Assembly: GCA_002189035.1 (NCBI GenBank) | Contig: NEEC01000089.1 | Location: forward strand, 1 to 35,972 | DNA: 35,972 bases | From: Utricularia gibba | Taxonomy: Eukaryota > Streptophyta > Magnoliopsida > Lamiales > Lentibulariaceae | Reading direction: 5' to 3' | Shown here: positions 10,345-21,900 of the stretch, piece by piece | How the letters are laid out: every line of letters begins with the position of its first letter | Numbering within the stretch: position 1 is the first letter of the stretch | Made by a program: the position numbers and the translations under genes | The notes under the pieces: generated by a model | Database searches by the model: none | Seen by the model: only the letters and a program-made list of their open reading frames with translations | What the model was told of the DNA's origin: nothing

Positions 10345-11906
10345 TCAGTCTGCAACCACCCATGTCAGATCATTCTGAAAGATCCAATGACAGACCTCGA
10401 TCTCACCCGGGGCGGAGCCCAGGGCGGCGAAAGCCGGATGGTTCGAGCTCCAGGAAGAAGTATCCTCATGACAAACAGCAACCCCATGGTTGATCTTGGC
10501 CTTCGTTTTCAGATCCAGGAGGTCGGATTCATAGACCCGAATGCCATTAACGGAGTGGCAGTAGTAAAGCAAGTAGGGATAAAGGGTTTGATGGCACGAA
10601 ACGGACTTGGTCACTCTTCCACCGTTGATTCCTCTGACGTTACCCAGTAGCACCGTGGCATTGGAGCCTGCTGCTCCATCCATGGTTCGAACAACCACGT
10701 CTCGGCCAAGGACGATTGTGGCAAAGTCGATCATGTCCTCGATCGACGCCACGCATCGCTTCGTCTCGCCCTGGTTAGGGGCTCGCTCGCAATCCTCGAT
10801 TGCCTCCGTGAACATTTTGGACTTGCTTGAGTCGTCTTGCGCGTGAAAAATAAACTTGATATCGGATATCTTGTCGGAGGAGAACGGCAGCTTAGAGATG
10901 ATGCGGCGCGGCAGAAATGACCTTATGGGCTTTCTGTCTATGAAGTCCGGCATGAGGATCGGGGCCCCGGATTTCAGCGTCGCCTCTCTGAAGAATATGC
11001 CCGGCGGTACCCGCTTGTTGCCGTCCGCGTCCTTGAGGTACTCGTTGTAGCGTTTGAATTTGGTGCCGGAATATATCGGCTTTTCCGGCTGTCCAAAATA
11101 ATGTACCAATTTTAAAATATGAAAAAAAATGCATTTTTTTTCCAAATTAAAGTCATTTTCAATAATCTGCAGCATAATTTCAATACCTTCTTAGGACCTC
11201 CTTTATTGTAATTCTGGAAATCGACATCCAGTAATTCTGGTTTTATATTTTCCTGATAATAAATGGAAGAAAAATAATTCAAATAAGAATAAATGTTTTT
11301 TTCTTACAAAAAAAAATTATTTATTTTAAATTATAAAATTAAATCCTGTAATTACTTCCATCAGCTGAAGAAGAAACTTCGTTTGTTACCTTTTGATTTT
11401 TCTGAGAGTCGCCCCTGCGATACTCGTTGTAGAGAATGAAAGCGATAACCAAGGATGTGTTCTTAACACTTTCCACAGAATCGGGAAAGCACATGAGGTT
11501 AGCCTGTGAACAAAGCTCCGGCAACCGCTCCGACAGGGCTTTCGGATCATCGGAGACCTTTAAGAACTCAGCGTACTGCGCCGCCGTGAGGGGCGACGCC
11601 TTATCCATCAAGAACTCCGATTTGGGTAAGCCACCAGCGACATGCTCTTCCCAGTAACGAAGGAGATAAGCTCGAGGAGTTAACAGATGATCCTCGGGTT
11701 TACCAGAATGAACTCCTCCACCTACCCTTCCCACCTGCATCCATTATCACAAAGAAAAGTAAGCTACTTCACTCAGTCCAGGAAACAAAACCGAGTTCGG
11801 GATCTCTCACGTTGGAAATTAGAGCGAAGACGATGACCACCGTCGACAAGTGGAGGCGCCACTGACGAGAAGCGGCGGGTGCCGCCGAGGAGGTTATGGG
11901 AAGCAT
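10345..11906 (-). CDS. BURP gene B: PG1beta-type BURP-domain protein, one FxxY mini-exon
   Basis: Secreted BURP-domain protein, intact, 416 aa. Exons: 11906-11811 (signal peptide), 11734-11390, 11252-11187, 11088-10345; every join keeps phase 0. Exon 2 holds the N-terminal domain (LTPRAYLLRYWEEHV, MDKASPLTAAQYAEF) and ends with FILYNEYRRGD. The 66-nt mini-exon encodes DVDFQNYNKGGPKK, and the last exon begins with TKFKRYNEYLKD. Thus three FxxY motifs remain, against 21 in gene F. The BURP domain is complete: CHQTLYPYLLYYCH, AVCHEDTSSW, VCHWIF. A TATA box sits about 50 bases before the ATG. Mini-exon and flanking phases match genes A and E, so these three share an exon plan that F lacks. Confidence 0.88.
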
Positions 11907-11956
11907 CGCTGTGAGAAGAAGATGGAGGGTGGATTTCACCGAGAAACAACCTTTTT

Positions 11957-11962
11957 TTTATA
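11957..11962 (-). promoter_or_regulatory. TATA box of BURP gene B
   Basis: TATAAA followed by further A residues on the minus strand, about 50 bases before the ATG at 11906. Similar spacing is seen in genes C to F. Confidence 0.6.
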
Positions 11963-12178
11963 ACTCCTGGCGGCCGGCGGTACAGGAGATTGCTAAATAA
12001 TTTTTTAAAAAATTTTCAACCCAACATTCCCTATTTTAAAATTATGGATCTAATTCGAAGTTATATTTAAATTAATAATTTTACTTCTACTCAAAAAATA
12101 ATTAAAAAAATATTAAATATAACACACTTCATCATAAAAAGAAATATGGTACGGCGTCACGGCGTCACATCCGCCTGG

Positions 12179-12282
12179 CCCGACACAACTTTATAGGGCA
12201 CGTGGTTCAAAAATATAACAAGCTCCTTTCTTTCCTTATCTCGTGACCCGACACAACTTCATAGGGCACGTGGTTCAAAAAT
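12179..12282. repeat. Direct repeat of 36 bp carrying a G-box, in BURP gene B's promoter
   Basis: Two 36-bp copies, 12179-12214 and 12247-12282, differ at one base and are 68 bases apart. Each includes GGGCACGTGG, a G-box core. They lie 270-380 bases upstream of gene B's ATG. Just before them CGGCGTCA is itself tandemly duplicated (about 12152-12167). Confidence 0.75.
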
Positions 12283-13550
12283 GCATAACGTATTAATACA
12301 AAAATTGAGAATTAAAAAAAATTAAATATGCGGTAAAATTTGATGGAATTATTTGAAATTTAGATATCATTACTATAATGTAGTGTGTTATCAACGTGAG
12401 AGATGCTTTATATCAAGATTCCATTATTTAGTGTTTGAAAATGAATTGGGTCCCACCAATAAAAAATAGTGAGCCGCCACAAAATATGTGGCGCCCAAGA
12501 TAGTTAGACTGGGCCCATTCAGGGACAGAGAGCGTGAGCCTGGCCCAGTCCTTGGTTTGTCGCGTGATGCATTCGAATCGAGAAATATGTGATTTCATTA
12601 TAAAAAGGAAAAATATGTATTTATAAATAATTCACTATTAATAGCTCAGAAAATTATTTTTTTAAAGTTTCTATTCTGTACAGAAATTTATATTCTTATT
12701 TGTATTCAAGAAAGTATTAGTATTTGTTTTATATTTTTTAATAAACTGTATAATGATGTGGGTTTATATAGGCGTAGGGTGAAGTATAAAAATGGCCACT
12801 GTCTCGTTTACTTATTAGAAAAGTGGCCGTAGTGTAGTTTTCATTATAAAAATTGCCATCATCTTTGGAATTAAATAAAGAAAAAAATGTATATGATTAT
12901 ATGCTGTATTCTATGAAATAAATAAATGTTTTCACTTTCAAAAAATAATAAATAATTTAAATTAAAAACATAATTCAAATAATTTTATATCAATCATTAT
13001 CTTTCAATAGTTTTTCAAATGGAATATCTAAGTATAAAATTGTCAGAATCATGATTCTTCACATTTTAATTCATTTTTAAAAGTGGATTTTTTTGAAAAG
13101 TTTATATCATTTTGGATAAATTTATAATAAAAACTTAAAATAACAATTATTTAAAAAACATGATTTAATTTAGATTTATATTTAGTCATATATTAAGGAA
13201 ACTTACATGCATTAAAAAATTTAAAATGTGACTTTCTAATTTATATACATACAGTATAAAAAATTTTAGATATTTAAATATTTTTGTTAATAATTGAAAC
13301 ACTTGAAAAGATTCTATTGTCTGAAATTTAGTAATTATTAATAAACTGAATGAATATTATTATGTAATTATTTTAACTATAATAAGTTTAAATATAATAT
13401 ATACGTATATGTTATTTTTAAAAAAAATAAAAAATCATATATATACATATTGACATATATTGTATCTATTTTTAAAATTGAAATGACCAATTTTATAAGA
13501 AAAAACACACACTGCGTGCTTTTTCTAATTAACTCAATCCTTAAGCGACG

Positions 13551-13790
13551 TTTCAGAATCGTTTGGAGACCTATTGGCTACGCCCGATACTGAAAAGCCG
13601 TTTGTCGTCTCTCTATGCCCCTTGCTGTCATCGCATGTACTCATTCGCATACTTTTCAAAATGTGTGTTCTCTGACTGGTGATCCTGACGGATTGGAGGG
13701 CCACGGCGGCGGATCGGAAAAGAGCAACACGACGGAAGCTGCAACCCATCTCGTAACCTGCCAACCTGCTTCTCTACTTTGTGGAACATA
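13551..13790 (-). repeat. Distal conserved block, truncated copy 1
   Basis: The most diverged and shortest copy of a block also found at 17771-18180, 21487-21900 and 27521-27870. Shared landmarks include the CACACGACGGAA-type core, a stretch near AAAATGTGT and the GAAAAGCCGTTTGTC segment. It lies about 1.6 kb upstream of gene B. An open frame crosses it but the frame is not kept in the other copies. Confidence 0.6.
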
Positions 13791-15443
13791 AAGAGCAGGA
13801 GAGACTAACGTTTATGAGTCACGATTCTACGCTCACGGGTCGACATGGAAACCTCGACATGGTGAGTTAGGGTTGATGAGTTGAAGCCTTTGACTCGATA
13901 CTAACTCTAATTGATCCATTTTATTTAATTAAAAAATAGCTTTTAAATTAAAAAAATCATATAAAATCATCATAAAAAAGAAATATAAAATATAAATTTA
14001 AGTCTTATATGATTTTAAATTTTCTATCCTTATTATTCCAGGGTTAGATTGGTAATGTAAAATATCCATGGAGTTAAAAACTTTTTTTGGTTAGTTATAT
14101 TCAAAAAAATAAAAAAGGCAAAACAAAATAAAGATAAATTTATTGAGTTTTTGAGGAGGATGCTTCATCATTCTCATTCACAAAGAAATTTCGTAATCTT
14201 CGATCCTCAGCAAACCAGTGTTTTGGACAAATACAAGCTTCTAGGGTTTCAAAACAATTAATAGACACAAAACAAAAAAAATTAAGAAAAATAGAATCGA
14301 AAAAGAAAAAGAAGAGAATAATGGTTGACAGTTTCAGAATCAAAGGTTCAAATAAGAAACTGTAGTTGTTGTTTATGATCGTTTAACCAAGAGTGAAAAA
14401 TCACTAACTAAGTTTAATGAAGAATTAGGTTTAACCACTGGCTCATTAGTCGAAACCCTAATTTTTTGTGAAAAAATTAAATGAACCTTAATATAGGACC
14501 AACTCCCCGAGTCGACCCTAAATCGTGTTTCTCAACTAGGTATAACTAATTGTAGTTATAAAAACCGATTTTCGATATCATCAAGTTTGTATTTTAATTT
14601 TACCAAAAATTGAAAAAAAAATAGAATTTTCAGGATAAATAATATGAATTCATAATTTATATAAGGATTTTAAATTTTTTATATAAATAATTTAAATAAC
14701 ATTAAAATATATATTAATGTTTATTAATTTTTTAAAATATTGTATTCATTATATGGTAGGTCCATGAGTGGATACCGTCAGCCCAACTCAATAAATAATC
14801 TGGTTAAAGCCATATTAATTATTTTTTTATGTAATCATACTTTAGCATGATCCTAATTTAAAACTTGGCGAAGACCCATTGATATAGAATCGGGCCGGCC
14901 TGGCCCAACTTTCGTTTCTAAAACCTAGAGATCTCATTTTTACAAATTATTTTTGTTGAAATTAAGAATTCAACCATTTTGTACACTATAAACCTAAATA
15001 CATAAGAAGCAGAAGCGTATATCATATTATAAAAGATTTGATCCAATCAATTAATATTAATCTACAATTTAGTATACACTTGATTATTTAATTTTTCAAG
15101 TTAAGATACATAATTATTTGTTCTAATAATTTCCAATGATTTCAACCTTTATGACCTGCCCCCACCCATTGTGAAACAATTGACTCTCTCTTTTCCTTTA
15201 TGTGTTTCGATGGGGGATCTCAACCCTAGAATTAGGGATTTGGTTGTGAAATTAAGATATTCATTTCGAAATCTTAAATACATAGGCATCGGGTGAATCC
15301 CTGCAGCCCTAAGGGAGATCAGTAGATACCAAAAGCAAGCATTGATATTGATTAACACATATATTACAAGATGACAAGATGACCAGATGACCTGGTTTCC
15401 ACGTTGGAATCCAGCTGAAACACAAAGCAAGAGCCACACCACA

Positions 15444-15478
15444 TGGTTTCCTTCCAACACATACAACGAAGGAAACCA
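15444..15478 (-). repeat. 3' hairpin of BURP gene C
   Basis: Perfect 11-bp inverted repeat, TGGTTTCCTTC with GAAGGAAACCA around a 13-nt loop, 49-83 bases after the stop codon. It is repeated at the same place after genes D and E. Probably within the 3' UTR. Confidence 0.7.
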
Positions 15479-15526
15479 CTCTTATTCTGACCGAGACGGT
15501 CTCCATACTTTCACTTCTTCCCCTGC

Positions 15527-16727
15527 TCAGTCTGCAATGACCCACATCAGATCGTTCTCGAAGATCCAGTGGCAGACCTCGATCTTCCCGGGACTAGACC
15601 CCAACTCCGCGAACGCAGAGTGGTCGGCGCTCCAGGAAGAGGTATCCTCGTGACAGATGGCCACCGCATGGTTGATCTTGGACTTGGTTTTTGCATCCAG
15701 GATATCGGCTTCATAGAGGCGGATGCCGTTCACGGAGTGGCAGTAGTAGAGTAAGTAGGGATACAGGCGCTGGTGGCACGAAACGGACTTGGTCAATCTC
15801 CCGCCATTGATGGCTTTCACATCACCCAGCAAGGCAGTGGTGTTGGATCCGGCCTTGGTGTCCATTGTACGGGCGACCACCTTCTGGCCCAGCACCTGCG
15901 TGGCGAAGTCCACCATGTCTTCGATCGACGCCACGCACCGCTTCGTCTCGCCCACGTTGGGTTCCTGCTCGCAGTCGTCGAGTGCGTCGGTGAACATTTG
16001 GGTCCTGCTTGGGTGATCTCCGGCGTGGAAGATCTTCTTGATATCGGCCAGTTTGGAGGAGGCGAAGGGCAGCTTTGAGACGATGGTGCGCGGCAAGAAC
16101 GACCTGGCGGGGTTCTTGTCGGTGAAGTCGGGCATGGTTATCAGGACGCCGGGCTTCAGCGTCGTTTCCCTGAAGAACATCCCGGGGGGAAGCCAATTGG
16201 TAACCTTTTCATTCTCGCCCAGGCCCTTGATGAAGCGGCACGAACGACCAAAGAATCTATAATAAAATTGATACGAGAAGCAGCGGCGACGTTGGTCCAA
16301 CGTCTTCTCGGTGTCGCTGTCGGCGGAATTAGGTAAGCACATAATGTTGGCCTGTGAACACAGCTCCGGCATGTGCGCCGACAGGGCGTTCTGATCGTCG
16401 GCGATCTTGTTGAAGGCGGCGTATTGGGCGGCGGTGAGCGGGGACGCCTTATCCATCAGAAACTCGGACTTGGGTAGACCGCTGGTGACGTGCTTCTCCC
16501 AGTAGCTCAGGGCATAAGCTTTGGGCGTCAACGGGTTCTCAACTCCGATAACCCCGACCACCTTCAATCGTTAAATACAGAATAATGCTTGGGTTTTGGG
16601 GAAGCCGCAGTAAAGGAAAAAGATTTCTTACATTGGAGACCAGAACGGAGGCGAGAATGCACAGCCACGTGAGCCGGTGTTGAAGCGGCTGAGGAGAAGT
16701 GGCGGCGGCCGCGGATATGGGAGACAT
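15527..16727 (-). CDS. BURP gene C: BURP-domain protein with variable Cys/aromatic segment
   Basis: Intact 376-aa secreted BURP protein from two exons, 16727-16632 (signal peptide MSPISAAAATSP...WLCILASVLVS) and 16561-15527. The N-terminal domain (LTPKAYALSYWEKHV, DKASPLTAAQYAAF) is followed, after DTEKTLDQ, by an aromatic stretch bounded by two cysteines, CFSYQFYYRFFGRSC, where the FxxY repeats would be. The BURP domain follows with CHQRLYPYLLYYCH, AICHEDTSSW and VCHWIF. There are no mini-exons; the second exon reads through without internal splice sites. Gene D is nearly identical except in the Cys/aromatic segment. A TATA box lies about 70 bases upstream. The variable segment between conserved leader and enzyme-like domain is what one expects of a core-peptide region, but this is not proven. 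Confidence 0.88.
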
Positions 16728-16792
16728 CGCCGACTGAAAAGGAGAGGGGGAACCGAGTGAGGATGCAGGATTAGAGTAGAAGAAGCACCTTC

Positions 16793-16799
16793 CTTTATA
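16793..16799 (-). promoter_or_regulatory. TATA box of BURP gene C
   Basis: TATAAAG on the minus strand about 70 bases before the ATG. The same heptamer sits at the same spacing in genes D and E. Confidence 0.65.
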
Positions 16800-16970
16800 G
16801 GCAAATGGCGGCGGCTGAGTGCATTGCATGGAGAAATGGACATGTGATTGATAATCCATAAATTGTCCAACTAAATCAAGAACCAATATGCACAAAAGAC
16901 GATCATTTGGAAGTCAACATCCGATGGCCAACACTTTTGGGAATCTTTACATTAAAACCATAGGGATTGT

Positions 16971-17250
16971 GCGTGGTTCTGAAGTGCTGCTGTTTATCAT
17001 TAACATCAGGTTCCAATCAAGCGAAGACCCGGTCATGGAAATGTCCAAATGGCTGCTCCCCACACGCCACCACCTTGTAGCTGGCTGTCTGTAGACTGAG
17101 TCCACATGAATTGGAGGATCTGTGAGGATAAGGCAAGTGGAATGCCATGCCACCATTATTGAACTGGGATCTGTGCGGATAAGGCAAGTCTTTCTACGAC
17201 GCTGAGGCAAGACTTCCAGCAACTGCATCAGTTGAAGGTGGATCATTTCT
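16971..17250 (-). promoter_or_regulatory. Proximal conserved upstream block of BURP gene C
   Basis: Upstream sequence matching blocks before genes D (20944-21220) and E (26560-26860). Shared segments include GTGGTTCTGAAGTGCTG, the AAGCGAAGACCC region, the ATTATTGAACTGGG region and the CTGCATCAGTTGAAGGTGGA region. It starts about 240 bases before the ATG. In this copy a GATCTGTG(A/C)GGATAAGGCAAG segment is duplicated. Probably promoter sequence inherited in the duplication. Confidence 0.65.
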
Positions 17251-17770
17251 GCTTTTTTAAGTTGGAACTCAACCCCAATATCCGATGGATCGGATGAGCT
17301 CAAGGTTAAGCACACAAAAAACTTGTATCACAATCAAAAAAATTAGGTCAAACTTATTAATATTAATATGTAATTTCTTGTATAATTAATTATTTTATTT
17401 TTCAAATTCTATGGTATTGCTTTTTCTAATAAACACCCTCAAGTCAAAGTAATTTTCAATGCGGTGAATACTTGTTTTTTTTATTGTACGTAGTGCCCAA
17501 ATCATGAATTGATCTAATTTTTATCAATTAATTATAATGTATCTTTTTATTTTTTTTAGCAGAACTGAGATCAACACAAAACCCATTTTGATCATCTAAT
17601 GTAAAACAAACATTTTGATATGAAATTTAAGATGTGATGAATCGTACTTAAAAAAAATATGAATCATATTAAAAAAAGATTAAATCAAATCGATTATTAG
17701 TGATATTAAATGTTTTAAATATTTAAATATTTTATTTTATTTAGTATTACTTATTATAAATACAAATTAA

Positions 17771-18180
17771 ACCAGTGGGTTGGTTTCCTTACAGTGCCTC
17801 TTGGGGCACCCCCTTCTGCAAACTCTGCTCCTGGCCATGGAACGAGTTGGATCTGCTGCAGGTGCCAATGCTTCTCCGACGTTGTAGAATCGTTTCGATA
17901 CCTATTGGCTGTACCCAATACTGAAAAGCCGTTTGTCCTGTGTGCATACCCCTTGTTATCATGACATGAACTCATTCACATATATTTCAAAATGTGTATT
18001 CGCTGATTGCTGAGGGCCCTGGCGGCTGATCGGAAAAGAACAACACGACGGAAGCTGCATTCCCATCTCGTAACCGGCCAAACTGCTTCTCCCTCAGTGG
18101 AGCATACCGAGTAGGAGATACCTACGCTTCTGATGTGCATAGCCCAACCACACCAGCTGGATTTTCAATTTGTTTATTTG
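17771..18180 (-). repeat. Distal conserved block, copy 2
   Basis: About 410 bases closely matching copy 3 (21487-21900) from end to end, including the shared end AGCCCAACCACACCAGCTGG. It starts about 1.0 kb upstream of gene C's ATG. Open frames differ between copies because of single-base indels (for example GTGAATGAGTTC here, GTGAATAGTTC in copy 3), so it does not behave as coding sequence. Confidence 0.75.
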
Positions 18181-18862
18181 TCATGTGACCGTGCCTATCT
18201 GCTGTAGTTTTTTTTAAAAAAAAATCAATCAATTTTGAAAATTATTTAAAACATTATTTCCATTTTCAAAATACTTCAACTTTTGAAAGTTATATACTCC
18301 TATTCTATTAATTAAAATTCATCATTTCAATTTCGATAGAAATAAATTATGTTTTTAAAAACATATATTTCATTCTCAAATTTCGAAAAACTTAAATTTA
18401 AATAATTAAGTGTTTTTATGAAATTCATAGTTTTAAATATATATTAGAAATATATTTTAAAAAAATTAACTTTGTGTTATAGGCAATTGTCAAACCAATT
18501 TATCGCCACTCATTCATTTTGTTTATTGATTGAACATTTTTATTTTAATTTCACCAAAAATTAAAAAATAATCCTTGAATTTAATTTATAAAAACTTGTG
18601 ATCACCCTATGCTTGGCACTTTGCAATTGTTTAATGAGTTTTAAATACATTCGATTAATTTTTTACATATATGATGCGTAATTTTTTCACATAGTTAACA
18701 GACGATGACTACTTTTTCTAATTTATTCGATTATTTCATTAGGGTGCCAAGACAAGCCTTGGTGTATATTATGTTGTGTAGATGGGTGTGACCGGAAGCA
18801 AGCATTGATACTAATTCACACGTTCGAATCCAACCGAAACAGAAAGCAAGCGCCACACCACA

Positions 18863-18897
18863 TGGTTTCCTTCCGACGCATACAACGAAGGAAACCA
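18863..18897 (-). repeat. 3' hairpin of BURP gene D
   Basis: Same perfect 11-bp inverted repeat as after genes C and E, 48-82 bases downstream of the stop codon. The loop differs from gene C's at two positions while both arms are unchanged. Confidence 0.7.
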
Positions 18898-18944
18898 CTC
18901 TTATTTACTTTCTTGCACCCTATTCTTTCATCTTCTCCCCCTGC

Positions 18945-20154
18945 TCAGTCTGCAATGACCCACATCAGATCGTTCTCGAAGATCCAGTGGCAGGCCTCGA
19001 TCTTGCCGGGACTGGACCCCAACGCCACGAACGCCGAGTGGTCGGCGCTCCAGGAAGAGGTATCCTCGTGACAGATGGCCACCGCATGGTTGATCTTGGA
19101 CTTGGTTTTTGCATCCAGGATATCGGCTTCATAGAGGCGGATGCCGTTCACGGAGTGGCAGTAGTAGAGTAAGTAGGGATACAGGCGCTGGTGGCACGAA
19201 ACGGACTTGGTCAATCTCCCGCCATTGATGGCTTTCACATCACCCAGCAAGGCAGTGGTGTTGGATCCGGCCTTGGTGTCCATTGTACGGGCGACCACCT
19301 TCTGGCCCAGCACCTGCGTGGCGAAGTCCACCATGTCTTCGATCGACGCCACGCACCGCTTCGTCTCGCCCACGTTGGGTTCCCGCTCGCAGTCGTCGAG
19401 TGCATCGGTGAACATTTGGGACATGCTTGGGTGATCTCCGGCGTGGAAGATCTTCTTGATATCGGCCAGTTTGGAGGAGGCGAAGGGCAGCTTTGAGACG
19501 ATGGCACGCGGCAAGAATGACGTTGCGGGGTTCTTGTCGGTGAAGTCGGGCATGGTTATCAGGACGCCGGGCTTCAGCGTCGCTTCCCTGAAGAACATCC
19601 CGGGGGGAACCCAATTGGTAACCTCTTCATTCTCGCCCAGGCCCTTCTTGATGCCGCACTTAGGACGACCCCTGAATCTATAATAAAATTTATACGTGAA
19701 GCAGTAGCGGCTGAAAAACTTGTCAGTAGTGTTCTCAGTGACGCTGTCGGCGGAATTAGGGAAGCACATAAGGTTGGCCTGTGCACAGAGGTCCGGCATG
19801 TGGGCCGACAGGGCGTTCTGATCGTCGGCGATCTTGTTGAAGGCGGCGTATTGGGCGGCGGTGAGCGGGGACGCCTTATCCATCAGAAACTCGGACTTGG
19901 GTAGACCGCTGGTGACGTGCTTCTCCCAGTAGCTCAGGGCATAAGCTTTGGGCGTCAACGGGTTCTCAACTCCGATAACCCCGACCACCTTCAATCGTTA
20001 AATACAGAATAATGCTTGGGTTTTGGGGAAGCCGCAGTAAAGGAAAAAGATTTCTTACATTGGAGACCAGAACGGAGGCGAAGACGAACAACCACGTGAG
20101 CCGGTGGTGGAGCGGCTGAGGAGAAGTGGCGCCGGCCGAGGATATGGCAGACAT
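18945..20154 (-). CDS. BURP gene D: BURP-domain protein with variable Cys/aromatic segment
   Basis: Intact 379-aa secreted BURP protein, exons 20154-20059 (signal peptide) and 19988-18945. It is a close duplicate of gene C: the N-terminal domain and BURP domain differ at few residues. The middle segment, however, reads FSRYCFTYKFYYRF and then RGRPKC before KKGLGENEEVTNW, whereas C has CFSYQFYYRFFGRSC. One true FxxY (FSRY) is present. The BURP domain is complete (CHQRLYPYLLYYCH, AICHEDTSSW, ACHWIF). The flanks carry the same TATA box, proximal and distal blocks and 3' hairpin as C and E. Expression and product are unknown; a fused peptide precursor/cyclase or a diverged wall protein are both possible. 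Confidence 0.88.
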
Positions 20155-20218
20155 GGCCGATTGTAGAGAAGAGAAGAGGAACCAAGTGAGGATGCAGGAA
20201 TTGAAACGAAGCACCTTC

Positions 20219-20225
20219 CTTTATA
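20219..20225 (-). promoter_or_regulatory. TATA box of BURP gene D
   Basis: TATAAAG on the minus strand, about 65 bases before the ATG, matching genes C and E. Confidence 0.65.
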
Positions 20226-20943
20226 GTATCATTGGGCAGGCAGTGGCGGCTGCTGCGTGCATTGCATGGGGAAATGGACATGTGATTGATTACCCATAAA
20301 TTATCGAAGAAAATCAAGAAATTGAAGATGCAAAAATCGTGAACCATGTTCGGCAATATGCACAAGAGGATCATTTTGAAGGCAACATCCGATGGCTAAC
20401 ACTTTTTGTGAATATTTATTGTATATATTAAGTCCAAATAATCAATAAATATAAAGTATATTAAAAAATATTATACACAATCAATTAATATTAATATTTT
20501 TTATATAATTAATTATTTTAATTTTAATTCACTATTTGAAATTGATTGTTTTAATAGTTATCCTAGAATCAAGTTAGTTTTTAATTCGATTAAAACTTTT
20601 TTTGTGTGTAATTGTAAATAATGTTCAATTTATAAATCGATCTAATTTTTATCATCTAAGTTTAATACATCTTTTTTTTAATTGAAATTCAGATCAATAT
20701 AAAATTCATCTTGACTATTCAAGTTGTGTTCCAAGACAAATGTTTTGATAGTATGTTAAAATCTAGTATCCGATACATTGAGCGAACATACATAAAGGTA
20801 AAATATATAATACATGTGAATCATATTAAAAAAAATTATGTACAATCGATTACTAAGGATTGATAATATTTTTTTATATTTAAATATTTGAATTTCAAGT
20901 ACCTATGTTAGATTTTTTGTTTTAATAACAACCATTCAACTTG

Positions 20944-21220
20944 GGGAGTGTACGTGGTTCTGAAGTGCTGGTGATTATCACCAACATCAAGTTCCATTCA
21001 AGCGAAGACCCAGTCATGGAAATGTCCAAATGGCTGCTCCCCACGCGCCACCTTGTAGCTGAATGTATGTAGACTGAGTCCACGTGAATGGCTAAGGCAA
21101 GTGGAATGCCATGCCACCATTATTGAACTGGGGTTCCTTTCCTTGGTGCATCAAACAGCCTTCTCAGCACGTTAACGCAAGAGTTCCAGCAACTGCATCA
21201 GTTGAAGGTGGATCACGTCT
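20944..21220 (-). promoter_or_regulatory. Proximal conserved upstream block of BURP gene D
   Basis: Counterpart of 16971-17250, but it starts about 790 bases before the ATG because AT-rich sequence (about 20400-20930) lies in between. The core segments and their order are unchanged, so the AT-rich piece was gained here or lost in gene C. Confidence 0.65.
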
Positions 21221-21486
21221 TCTTCTTTTTTTGTTGTTAGTTAAGTTCGATGCATGTTGTTAGTTAACTTGGAACTCAACCCTAGTGACGAGGATACACA
21301 TGTTGAAATTAAACATATAATGAGTGAACAAGAATGCATGAAATACAAGTATACAATAAATATTAAAAATATTAAAAAAATTATGATTAATTATTTACTA
21401 GTAATTTTTAATTTTTTATATATTTGATTATTTTAATTTCAAATTAAGACGTGATATTATTTACTCTAATATTAATCAGATACAAC

Positions 21487-21900
21487 CAGCGGGTTGGTTT
21501 CCTCTAGAGTCCCTCTTGGGGCAACCCCTCCTGCAAACTCCGTTGCAGGCCATGGAACGAGTTGGATCTGCTGTAAATGCCAATGCTTATCCGACGTTGT
21601 AGAATCGTTTCGAGACCCATTGGCTATAGCCAATACTGAAAAGCTGTTTGTCCTGGGCGCACATCCCTTGTTTTCATGACATGAACTATTCACATATATT
21701 TCAAAATGTGCATTCGTTGATTGCTGAGGGCCCTGGCGGCTGATCGGAAAAGAACAACACGACGGAAGCTGCATTCCCATCTCGTAACCGGCCAACCTGC
21801 TTCTCTTCTCAGTGGAGCATACAGAGTAGGAGATACCTACGTTTCTGATGTGCATAGCCCAACCACACCAGCTGGATTTGCAATTTCTTTGTTTGTCATG
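21487..21900 (-). repeat. Distal conserved block, copy 3
   Basis: Near full-length match to copy 2 (17771-18180). A 127-codon open frame crosses this copy but is interrupted or shifted in the others. It lies about 1.3 kb upstream of gene D's ATG. I do not recognise the sequence; possibilities are a duplicated ncRNA, an enhancer, or the remains of a gene fragment carried along in the duplication. Confidence 0.75.

Larger units (their letters stand above)
11907..15526. other. Large AT-rich spacer upstream of BURP gene B
   Basis: No gene supported. It contains a G-box-bearing direct repeat (12179-12282), a short GGCCACTGTC-containing stretch near 12790 related to one at 29800, a truncated copy of the distal conserved block (13551-13790), and long AT-rich runs (12600-13520 and 13900-15130). 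The first 130 bases after gene C's stop hold its 3' hairpin. Small open frames at about 14140-14343 and 15149-15466 lack domain or codon support. Confidence 0.5.
16728..18944. other. Spacer upstream of BURP gene C
   Basis: No gene. It contains, in order from gene C, the TATA box, a proximal conserved block (16971-17250), AT-rich filler, the distal conserved block copy 2 (17771-18180), more AT-rich filler, and the 3' flank of gene D with its hairpin (18863-18897). Confidence 0.6.

Noticed and set aside
13534-13764. 76-codon minus-strand open frame in distal block copy 1
   Set aside because: It overlaps the diverged copy of the same non-coding block; no start context, splice or domain support.
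15822-16196. Long open frames on the other strand or other frames across BURP exons (also at 19240-19614, 23741-23980, 31902-32408)
   Set aside because: They mirror the GC-rich coding frame of the BURP genes and carry no independent motif.
21472-21855. 127-codon minus-strand open frame in distal block copy 3
   Set aside because: The frame is disrupted by indels in the other three copies and matches no domain I recognise, so it is not called as a gene.
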